Of a stretch of 64,000 nt of DNA, positions 13,601 to 25,600 are shown in pieces. Position numbers and translations under genes: made by a program. The stretch covers positions 8,008,001 through 8,072,000 of the forward strand of contig JAULJL010000039.1 in assembly GCA_030761205.1 (NCBI GenBank). Reading direction: 5' to 3'. Numbering within the stretch: the first letter of the stretch is position 1; each line of letters begins with the position of its first letter. This stretch comes from Fremontodendron californicum. Taxonomy: Eukaryota > Streptophyta > Magnoliopsida > Malvales > Malvaceae. The notes beneath the pieces were generated by a model that was not told the DNA's origin, did not search any database, and saw only the letters and a list, made by a program, of their open reading frames with translations.

Positions 13601-16600
13601 AGCAAACCAAACCAAAAACTGTATTAAGATTAATAGTTATATGCATATAAATATTTCAACATATATATATATATATATATATGATAATACAGATGTTTAT
13701 TTTACTTAAATTGTATGTCAGTTTTACTTTAGGATTTCTTTTTAAAAAGTTGTCGACTAAACTTCATTTCTTGGATATGTTGTATGAAGCGTGTAATACT
13801 GTTTACTTTTTTTTTAAAATGTTTTATATGGATTAGATTTATATATATGATGCTACAAATCCAGTTCTTAGTAACATATTTAGGCATCGTTCACTACATG
13901 ACTCCAATGGGAATTCATTCTTACCACGTTGGAGCCTCGTTTGGCCCCAAAACAACACTGGAACTTCAAGCACCAGTGACATTTTGGGGCCAAACATGGC
14001 TCCAATGAGGTGACAATGAATTCCCACCACACTGAAGCCATTCACCGACTGGACACTTAGACTCTTATTTTGTATTTTAATTTAATTGTTTATATTTGAC
14101 TTGAATTAAGGACTCTTTTAAATTTTAATTGATTTGAATGTTAAAATTGTTCAAAAAAATATATTAGCTTATTTGGTTAAAACCAAATAGGAAACCAAAC
14201 CAAACTGAATTATTTCAATTTGGTTTAATTTGGTTTTCCTTATAATATGGTTTGGTTTTCTTTAAAAAATAGAAACCAAAATTCTTGGTTTGGTTTCGAT
14301 TTACCCTTGAAAACTGAACCAAACTCAACCATGCTCACTCCTAGAAACTACCCCACTCGCATCATGTAATTCTTACAACAGACTACTATTTCACCTTGAT
14401 AAAGAAGGTTAAACACAGTCCAGAAAATATTGGAGGAACCAATAACAATTTTAATAAAGCATTTAAACCTACAAGCAATCCCATCATTCAAGAGACTCAA
14501 TAATGAAGGCTATACTCCTGCAAGTAGGTCACTTTAATTAACTTGTAATTCGAAGACTCATTGAGAACACAAGTTGTACATTAACTACACAAAAGAAACT
14601 CATACCTTATAGCTCAAGGAAAATGTCTCAAGACCAGTAATGCTTATTGGCTCCTCCAGATCATTACTATCAGATACATTCCTGACGTCAAGATCCTTCA
14701 ATCTGCTCAATCCTTTGAGAACCGAAGATCTTTCCTGAGAGTTAAAACATAAAATATTATATAATGTAGATCCAATTCAAAGCTTTTCCCAATAAAGAAA
14801 TGAGGAAGAGAGGAACCACTTACCACACAACATGTTAAGTCCTCATGATAAGGATCTGCTGCAGCAGCTGTTGTGCGCAAAGCAAGATCCAGCAGAGACT
14901 ACATTTTTTTTATAAAAAGTAAAAGAAAAACAAATTCACATATCTCAGATGGCCTACCTTTTTAATAATATTTATTTTGCAGTTTTCCTTTCTAAACTTT
15001 AGTGAGTACATGCAGAAGTCTTGTCGGATGCACCCTTATATGGCATGTCATAAAAAAGAGGGAAAAGAAGAATAAACCTGCAGTTTCTCCACAGAAATCT
15101 CATCATGCTTTTTCAAGAGCTCCTCTCGAGCTATATCCATAAAATGAACCAAGAAATCGCCCTGCAATTCGATAGCACCTGATTTAGAATGACTACATAA
15201 ATCATTACCAAAACATATGTTGATGCAGGGTAGAAACTAGAACAGTAAACAAACTAAGAAAAAATGGCTGTTGATCGAGTAGGACTTTAGGTTTAGAAGC
15301 AAATCTGCCAAAACCTTTATTAGAAGAGTCAAAACTCTGAAAATTAATAATAATAGTCTGATCGGCTGCTACCCTAAGTTAGGGTATTTATAATAACCCT
15401 AATTATTAAAAGTCACATGCCTATCACATGACCTGAATAAAATACTTAAAAGCATAAGACTTCTACTTAAATATAATAACTAAATAAAATAGGCAATAAC
15501 TAAATAAAATAAGCATAGTAAAATAATCCTAAGTCTATGCTCCCGCATCAATCTCCCCAGGTTAAAAGATAGCTGAATCTGTTGAATAAGCTTTGGTTAC
15601 TTCTGCATAAACTTCAAGATCAATATTCCCATGTCCCAATTCCTTGGTCATCCTGAGAATGTAATCCCGCAGAAGCATGCTCACAACTGGTTTCCATACT
15701 AGTGAAACCATCAGTCAACTCTTGGTGGTTATCTTGATCAGGGATTTAAATAGCGGCCGCAACACGACGCTACGGCCGCTATTTAGCGGTTGTGGCTCCC
15801 TCCGCCGCCGATATTCGTGGCCGATATTTACCGCAATTGACCGCGGTAACATTCATTACATCCGCAACCGCGATAAATACAACGCGACCGAAAACGCGTC
15901 CGCGACCGCAATTTAAATCCCTGATCTTGATGTATGTGTTCCATATGAGTAGCCTCGCCATTAACACTAGATGATGGCAGCATGGACTCTGGTTGAAAGG
16001 CTGGCTTTGCTGTCCATAAACTTGAGTTGTCATCACGAGTGTATATCTGCGGGGTTGCATACCATTCATGGCGATCAACCGTGACCAAGACAGACTTTCT
16101 CCGATGACGATCCATGTAGCTTTTATATTCTAAAGGTGCCCGAGCACCCCAAGACAGCTTAGATAGAACATAGATTAAATCCTTAAGTTTTGATATCTCC
16201 TCACCAGCTAACGTCTTAATGATGGCATGTCGAGGAACTCTAGCTCTAAATTTCTGTTTCCAACGTGGTCTTGTAAATATCTTAGAACCCGCCAAGTGAT
16301 CAAACATGTCCTCCAAGCATGGAATTAGGATAGTAATTTTGTTTATGGCATGTTGAATGCTCCTCATTGGTGGTAAGTCTTGTGGCAAGGTTTCACCAAC
16401 CAATTCAGCAAACTTGTCTAACAACCTTTGAACTGCAACAGGTTGTTCTATGAGGTCCCCATCACAGCCAACACTATTTGTAACCTTGCTGATAACAGCG
16501 AACATCACCCCTGCTTCCTTGCTTTATCCTCAAACTCTTCAACTATTCGAAACCCATTCAATTTGCTAGTTTCGAATGTTGTTGCCAGCACCCTCCTAAC

Positions 16601-19600
16601 TATCAATGATTCTCTTTGTGCTGGATAGATATCTACATCATCACCCTCGTCATTATATTCATCATAAATGGGATCCGGCAATTCCTTGCCTCCCTCCTCA
16701 AGTTCATCCTCAAGACCACCTTCCAGCATGTCAAAAGGGTCGTGGTCACCTTCCGGAATCTCCATTCGGGCTCCCACATGTCCCTGTCGCTGTAAGGCTT
16801 GTACAGCCCGCGACAATTCGTCAATCATACGCCACATCTCATTCAATTCTGTTTGCTGCCCTTGATTTCCCCTGGCACGGCCTCTACCACGTCCAACCAT
16901 GGTTGATGGTGAATCTCGACACAAAACAAGGATCTTGTTAAGCTCTGATACCAATTTGATGCAGGGTAAGATCTTGAACAGTAAACAAACTAAGAAAAAA
17001 TGGCTGTTGATCGAGTAGGACACTAGGTTTAGGTCGAAAGCTGCTAAACCTTTTATTGAAAGAGTTAAAACTCTGAAAATAATAATAATGATAGTTGATC
17101 GGCTGCTACCCTAAGTTAGGGTATTTATAATAACCCTAATTATTAAAAGTCACATGCCTATCACATGACCTAAATAAAATACTTAAAAGCATAAGACTTC
17201 TACTTAAATATAATAACTAAATAAAATAGGCAATAACTAAATAAAATAAGCATAGTAAAATAATCCTAAGTCTATGCTCCCGCATCATATGTCTATCATA
17301 CAACTATGTACAATCTTAATCTAAATGTTGGACAGGAATATGATCTTGATCTACAATACAGAAATCGCTAGAATATAAGTTTTATTCATGATCCTATTAT
17401 TCCAGAATGTAAGGCTGTGTTACATACATGTCTAAAACATAGAAAGGATTTTCCAAATGCTTGAGGATTTTAACCAGGTATGTAGTGGCCACAACATACC
17501 TGCTTCAAATAACACCTAAACGGGCATTATTTGAGAATGGCTGCCTCTCTTTTCCTTTTCTCTCTCCCTACTTGCCTCCTATGTCCTGCCCCTCTCTCTC
17601 AACTATTTCTCTATCCCCTCGCTCCATCAATCTCTCCCTATGCTGCCAAATGAGTACTTTTCCAGCAAACCAACTATATCTCCAGTCACCAACGTCACCC
17701 TTTCACTGCCACCAATGCCATCTTCTCAGTTTTGCAATTTGCTAACACCTATGTGTTTTTCTTTTTTTCCCTTTCCACCTTGCTCTAGAGTTAATAAAAG
17801 ATGAACCAACCTAAAAGATCTGCACAACCCGCACAAACCTCACCCATGCCAATTAGAAAAGTTAACCCAAGCTCAGATCAACCCAATTCCTAAGCAAACC
17901 AGACTTAACCCCAAAACCAATCCAAAGCGACTCGAAACTTAAATTGAGCATAATATATATATATATATATAATTACATAATTTTTTTTTTCTCAATTTTA
18001 ATTTCAATTTAATATAAAACTATAAACATATACAAATTATAGAAATGACGTAAACTCAACTAGATTGGAATTAATTCAAAAACGTGAATGACCCAACTTG
18101 AATAATTTAAAACCCGAAGTGACCTAAACTTGAAATGACCCATAGCTTAAATGACCCAAACCTGAAATAACCCAAACCCAAACTGAAGTGATCCAAAATT
18201 TCAAGACCCAAACTCACCTGCATCACTCAAACCCGAGCCAACCTGCCCAATTTAACACCTGCTTGCTCTCCATCTCTCCTTTTCCCCTCTATTTCCAGCA
18301 ACTATAGTGGCTTGAATATTTCAAGTTCCATTTCTATTATCTCTCCTCTTTCAATCTAAAGATTCTAAACCAGTCTCTTCTACCAATTTTTTTCTCTTTT
18401 CACAGCAAGAGATGATGATTCATGCCTTAAATCTACCAATTTCATGAGCCAAACTGGCCCAAACCCAACCCAACCTGCCCAATTGTCACCCCTACTAGCT
18501 CTACCTCTCTCTTTTTTACCTCTGTTTCCAGCAACATTTATAGTGACTGAACTGCTTATGCAACAATGCTAATATATTTCAATATATCAGTGTTATTTTT
18601 CTATTATCTCTCCTCTTTCAATCCAAACCAGTCTCTTCTACCATTTTTTCCTCTTTCTGCAGTAAGAGATGATGATTCATGCCTTGATTGAGTTGTCAAG
18701 ACTTGTCAACTTTGTTGTTAGTTTAGGTTTTTTGTCTGAATAATAGATGCAGAGACAGAGCCAGAGAGTGACAAAGGAGAGGATATTAATGCTACAGTTT
18801 CGTTTTTTTAAAAATTTTCCCATCAAAGGAGCTAATTCCAATTTGACACAATCCAAACAACAATTACAATTTCTAGCATGTTTCACTGCATCATTTTTAA
18901 TTCCCTTCATTTCAAAATTCTGAGAAATTTGAAATATCTCATCCAAACAGGGGTAAAGGAATTAAAGCTACTCAAGTTTCTAATACTCTTGCAGTGAAGG
19001 ACATTTCTCATACCAAGGCAATATTATCCATAAATTACAACATTCTGCTACTGTTGAAATGCTCTAACTTCCGGTTTACTTTCATTTTCTTTAGGCAAAA
19101 AGTAACTGTTTCTTCTTTTCTTTTTGTTTTTTTTGTTTATAAAAGATCACACTCTTCAACTAGTTTTTCCTATTTTAGCTTTGGAAACTTCTTGGAAGTT
19201 TCTCTCGACGTATCATTTGTATCTCTTTACAATTAATTATGTCAGGGATAATGTCACGAATAGCCCCTGAAGTTTATCAAATTTGTCAATGTGGTACCTG
19301 TACTTTAAAAATATTCAATGTGGTACCAGCACTATCAAATCGTGTATCAATGTGGTACCTTGACCTAACCCCTATGAAGCACGGACACGCCGGAACCCCT
19401 CTCGTACCGGTGTCCGACACGGACACGCCGTCGACACGCCGGAATACGTACCGGACACGTCGGGACACGGGAAAAAAATAAAAATCAGATTGGACACGGT
19501 CCGGATACGGTCAAAATAAGTTTGGACACGGGAAGAAAAAAGATGTTTGTGAATATTGATGCCTGCAAAAGAAAATGAAGAAGAAGAAGAAGATGGAAGA

Positions 19601-22600
19601 TGAAGATAGCGGCTGAGGAAAAGAGATACAGTGGCTGGCGGAAGAAAGAAAAAAGAGAATAATAAACATTAGGGTTTTTTTTATCAACTATAATTTGGAC
19701 TTGGAAGAGATACACTGGCTGGCGGAAGAAAGAGAAAAGAGAATAATAAACATTAGGGTTTTTTTTTTGTCAATTGTAATTTGGACTTGGACTCGTTAGT
19801 AATAAGCCCATATTATATTTCAAATATAATGAGCCCATATTATATTTTAATGTAGCAAGTTATTTTTTATTTTTTATTTTTTTGAGTTTTTAGTAAATTA
19901 ATAATTATGTGGACTTGAGTTTTAAAATAATTTTAAAATATTTAATTAATTTTTTATGAAATAAAATTATTTAAAATCAATACTAATAATAAAAAATTAA
20001 TTTGATTGCTTAAAATAATTTAATAGAGAAGAAATTTGATAAGTAAAAAAAAAGATCATTTATATATAAAATTAAATTAATTAAAATATATTTAATATAT
20101 TTTAATTGCCGTATTTTTACCGTGTCGTGTCTTAATTTTTTTAAAATTGCCGTATCGCCCTGTCCGTGTCGTGTCATACCCGTATTCCGTGTCCGTGTTC
20201 GTGCTTCATAGCCAAACCCCGTTAAATATAAATGATGATGTGGCATTGACTAATCAGGTGATGACACGTGGCAGCACTTGCTTTTTAAACAATTAATATC
20301 TGAATTTTTGTAAAATAAAAAATAAAAAAAGGGAACAAATATTTAAATATTTAAAATTATATTATTAAAAATTAATATCTAATTTTTTTAAAAAAATTTA
20401 TTACAAATATAAAATTATATTTTTAAAAATTAAATATTTTTTATTTAAAAAGTATTTTAAAATTTAAAATATTAAAATATTATTTTTAAAATATAAAATA
20501 TTTTAAAATTAGTTGTTAAAAAATTTATAATATCTGAAATTTTTTAAAAAATATTTTAAAAAATATATTTTAAAAAATTACAATAATTTAAATATAAAAT
20601 AAAATAATTTTATTGTTTTGATTTTTTAAAAATTATTTATTAAAAATTATAAATATTAAATTAAAATATTTTATTATTTTAATTTTTGTTAAAAGTATTT
20701 ATTAAAATTAAAAGGTAGAGAGAGAAAGAAAAAAGAAATTTTTATTAATTAAAATAATAAAAAATTTATTATTACACGTGACATCACTATATGGTGCCAC
20801 GTGTAAAGAAAAAAAATATAATTTTTATTTTTAAATAAAAATAATAATTTTTTTGATAGTGGCATCATTATATGGTGTCACGTGTCAAATTTTTATTGGA
20901 TACAAAAGCCACGTCATCAATATTTAACGGTGTTACTGACAGATACTACAATAGCACATGAAATGAAAACGTTAAGTACCAAAATAGACATTTTTAAAGT
21001 ACATGTACCAAAGTGACAAATTTAATAAACTTTAGAGGTTATTCATGACATTATCTCATTATGTCGCTATAGAATTAGCATCTTCAATTTGCATCCAACT
21101 TTCTTACTGTATTTATCCATTTATTTCTTTTTGTCTCATTGAATTACTAATTATAGGATAAAAGTTTTAGTTTGAAACCAATCGATTTTGAAACTTATTT
21201 GGATAATAATCAAATTATATATCAAATATAAAGATAGATAATACAATGGATGATAATAAACATGGTAAAAATTATCCAAGTAATATAAAAGGGTATAATT
21301 CCCTACATATATAAGTGCTTATAAATATAATGGCTTTGGGAAAATGCATTTTCTGGTCTCGACGATCATAGGTCCTCTCATAGAATGCACTCAGCATGTT
21401 TTTACTTAAAAGATTCTTCTAAGAAGCCATTTATATGGATAACTAAACCTAATAAAAACTTTTAAATCCATGAAACTTCTAGTTTTCAATCCATTATGCA
21501 GTTATCAAAACAGCACTTAAATTATTAAATTCTCCTCTAAGATCCATAGTTGATTGAGAAATGATACTAATGCGATGATAATACTACTACTATTACTATG
21601 TACTAAAACTACTGAAGCTTTAATGTTTGTGTTTTACAAAGCTCTTCAGCTAAGTACTAATATTGTTATATAGTTGATGAACTAGTCCTAAAAGGTTAAA
21701 TTATTGTTTAAATATCAGTCATGCTAACAAAATAGATACACCCAAACGCAGCTTGACCTAGTGTGAATACTGAATACCAAGTATGCCCCTGCATGAGGAC
21801 TATTGTAAACTTGGCACCGACTGCTGAGTTAAATGTTCTATGAAACTAGTTAGCATAGCACACATACATTCATCAAAAGTGGCACCTACCTCGACCAGCT
21901 CACCAAAAAAAAAAACAGTTACAAACTGGTACTTTTTGTATGCTCAAATTGGTAACCACATTCAAAACCATATTATACATAGATAAAGATAGATTTTCAT
22001 CCCAAGTTCACAAATTAATTTACAGATTTACCTGGTCGAGAATAAGATAGTGCTTTATAGACCGCAGCTTTCCTATTAGATCATACTACACCATTAAAAC
22101 ATGCAAGTCATCATTAGACAAAGTTCTAGAAAATTCTCTGAATGGAAGACAAAAATAAAATAAAAACACTCAAAAAATTAGCATGTAAGTTAAGTAATAA
22201 CAATTCATGCTCACCTTATCTTTAATAAGACTTAAAAGCTCGCCACTGGCAAATTCATAAGCAGCTTTTACACACTCAAGATATTGATGGTTGGATCCAA
22301 AAGTCATTAATTTAGAATTTTCAGACACAGGAACCTGCAAATAATATTCAGTCAGAGGAACGTCACAATGCAAAAAAGGAGGACAAATGGGGTTCTTGTT
22401 TAAAGAATCAAACCTGAGCATTGTACCCACATTCTCTGATGACATTCAGATATTTCCCAGTAGTCAATATTGTACCAGCAATATTTGCAAGGAAGCTAGG
22501 AATGTCTTCCTTGAGACTGTAACGTTGCCTCCAATACTTAGCATCATAATCTTGAGTAAGGCTCTCCTACAGAACCTAAAAACTATTAGCATGAAAAGCA

Positions 22601-25600
22601 AAAATTAGAAGCACAGATATATGTGGATAGAATCAATATACCTTTTGGAGAGACTTGTTCTCAGCTATAAAAAATTCACCATATGGATCATCAATCGCTC
22701 CTTCATAGATCCACCTACAATTGTTGGAATTTCCTCGTAATAAAAAATTAAATTATAATGCCTCATAAAACCCTCATGTGAAAAGATAAAGAGTAGAATT
22801 CACAAATTACAACTCTTCAGGCAAATAATGGCAGTATTTTCATGTTGAACGCATATTGATCAACTCTGAAGTAATAATCTAAGATTTAGAAAAGGGAACA
22901 CCATACCCTTTTTTCCCTACCAGGTCACCGAAAGAGCTTCCTAATTACATAGTCTAGGAACTATAAGCAACTTCCTTCACTCAAAACACTTCACAAAATG
23001 CCCAAAATCTTTAAGCAAATGACATAGGTCTTCATGACAAGTAAAAGTAAAACTGTATTCAATTTTCTAAGGCTAATGTTTAATCTAAAAAGAATAGATA
23101 CAAATCATAGATAGATGCCACAGGATCAAGCTAAGAAACAGATTGTTAAAGAATAAGTCATGAATGCCATTTCAGAGCCTCTTCTCAAAAACAGACGCCC
23201 ATCAATAAAATTATTTTTGGAATGTTAATGCATTTACTGTGTAAACTCAAATTTTGACAGTTTTTAGATCATAAATAAGTTGAATTTCTACAGTAAAAAG
23301 AAACATAATTTTCTTCAAACCATGATATCTTTGTGAGAATTACAACATAAAATCAATGCAATTTTCACAATCAAGCAATACTTATCATCTCTAGTGACAT
23401 GGAGACCTTTTAATCACTAACTGTAGGATTTTTTGCTATAACTTGAACTCATTTATATATCAAGGGTGCCAACAGAACGTAACTTGGGTCGTAATAAAGA
23501 AAGCTAACTATCATCTCATTCAAACACACATGACCAGACTACAAAATATGAAAGCAACTCCCTCACTTCATCTAAGGACCAAAATTGGGGTTGGAAAAAC
23601 ACTACTAACCCTGCTTACATTCATAATCTCTCTCTGAAAGCCAAGCTTTCAACCAACACAATCCCTAGCATAAATCCAGAAACTCTGACCAGATACCCAT
23701 ATTTCTAACTAAATCTGTTCAATCATTTCATTCAAACAACCCAAGACAGTCAGACCTGACACATACAAACATACATACATGCATTTAAGTTTTCTTGTTC
23801 TTATGACAGTTTTTCTTAACCCTATAAAAATGAAAAAAGAAAAATAATATGGTTAGTGAAGAAAGGTTTTTTTTTTTTTTTTTTGTATTATTTTTTGAAC
23901 TAGTCTGTTACAAGGTATTTATACATGAAGGAAGGGTTTACTAAATCCCTAAAAGATAGGAATTTGACAGTATTTACAGCTAATTTCCAGCAATTAGGTT
24001 TGACAGTATTTACAGCTAATTTCCAGCAGTCAATCCCTGATTTCCAGCCTTGGGATTTCAGTTAATCAATCCCTGATTTCCAGCAGTCAATCTTTCCAGC
24101 AGTCAATCCCTGATTTCCAGCCTTGGGATTTCAGTTAGTCAATCCCTGATTTCCAGCACTCCCCCTCAAGCTGGGGAGTAGATATTTTCCATCCCTAGCT
24201 TGCCTACAATCTGCTGAAATGCTGAACTCATCAGTCCTTTAATTAAGACATCTGCTAGCTGGTTCTTTGTAGAAATATAGGGAGTGCAAATCAATCCACT
24301 TTCAAGTTTCTCTTTAATGAAATGTCTGTCAACCTCCACATGTTTAGTTCTGTCGTGCTGAACTGGATTGTGAGCTATGTTGATTGCAGACTTATTATCA
24401 CAATACAACTTCATTGGAGTCTCCCATTTAATCTTCAAGTCATCTAGTATAATTTTGAGCCATAATAGTTCACAAATACCTTGTGCCATTGATCGAAATT
24501 CTGCCTCAGCACTAGATCTTGCTACAACTGGTTGTTTCTTACTCCTCCAGGTTACCAAATTTCCGCCAATGAAAGTACAATACCCAGATGTTGATCTTCT
24601 GTCAGTAACACAGCCAGCATAATCGGCATCTGTGTATGCTTCTAGTTCCATTCTTGTGCCTTTTCTAAAGAGAACCCCTTTTCCTGGATTGCCTTTCAAA
24701 TATTGTAGGATCCGGTATACTGCAGCGAGATGGACACCCTTAGGATTTTGCATGAACTGACTCACAACACTCACTGCATATGCAATGTCAGGTCGTGTGT
24801 GTGATAGATAGATTAGCTTCCCCACAAGTCTTTGGTACATGCCTTTGTCAGCTGGTTCTCCTTCCACAGATTCTCCTAATCTATGATTTGGCTCGATAGG
24901 CGTATCTGATGGTTTGCAACCAAGCTTACCTGTTTCTTTTAACAGATCAAGAACATATTTTTGCTGTGAAACAAAGATTCCTTCCTTGGACCGAGCTACT
25001 TCTATTCCTAAGAAGTACTTCAATTTTCCAAGGTCCTTTATTTCAAACTCTTTTGCTAAATACTTCCGAAGAGCCTCCTTTTCATCTGGATCATTCCCAG
25101 TTACAATTATATCATCCACATAAACTATCAATGTCGTGACTCCCCCTGAAGCCGAATGCTTGATAAACAATGTATGATCACCCTGACTCTGTTTGTACTT
25201 CATATTCACCATTGCTTTGGTAAATCTTCCAAACCATGCCCGGGGAGATTGTTTGAGCCCATACAATGCTTTTTTCAGTTTGCACACTTTGTTTTTATTC
25301 AGATTTATTCCAAAACCAGGTGGTACTTCCATATAAATTTCCTCCTCAAGATCACCATGTAAAAAGGCGTTCTTCACATCGAACTGTTGTAAAGGCCAAT
25401 CATAATTTGCTGCTAGGGATAACAATACCCTTACTGTGTTCATCTTCGCCACTGGTGCAAATGTCTCTTGATAATCCACCCCATAGGTCTGTGTATATCC
25501 CTTGGCTACTAGTCTTGCTTTATACCTCTCAATGGATCCATCCGACTTATACTTCACTGTGAAGACCCATTTGCATCCTACTAGTCTCTTTCCAGTTGGT

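Larger units (their letters stand above)
9801..14343. mobile_element. hAT-like element hosting an endogenous pararetrovirus, GCP2 intron 15
   Basis: The outer ends are TAGGGCAGAAC on the left and, on the opposite strand at the right, TAGGAGTGAGCATGG. A perfect 8-bp target duplication GAAACTAC lies at 9793-9800 and 14344-14351. The subterminal DNA on both sides is built of GGTTTGGTTT/AACCAAACC iterations and the shared block AAGGGTAAAT. No transposase is present, so the element is non-autonomous. It fills most of intron 15 (9675-14605), and almost all of its own length is the later insertion at 9918-13565. Confidence 0.82.
15221..17287 (-). mobile_element. Deleted Ty3/gypsy derivative in GCP2 intron 12
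   Basis: A complete but internally deleted LTR element. LTRs are 15221-15550 and 16957-17287 (330 and 331 bp, TGATGC...GCATCA on the plus strand). A perfect 5-bp target duplication TATGT lies at 15216-15220 and 17288-17292. On the minus strand the primer-binding site (TTGGTATCAGAGC) sits next to the LTR at 16941-16953 and the polypurine tract (CCTGGGGAGAT) at about 15551-15561. The 1.4-kb interior holds only a gag start and a scrap of reverse transcriptase, so it could move only with help. Same orientation as GCP2. Confidence 0.9.

Noticed and set aside
13839..14045. Overlapping frames on both strands at 13784-14045
   Set aside because: Generated by an imperfect palindrome; the two strands read similar peptides because the arms are inverted copies.
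15739..15923. Possible contaminant or CpG island promoter
   Set aside because: Perfect 8-bp duplication and inverted ends show that it is a MITE inside a retrotransposon interior.
16606..16941. Plus-strand frames of 65-111 residues
   Set aside because: Shadows of the gag remnant on the minus strand.
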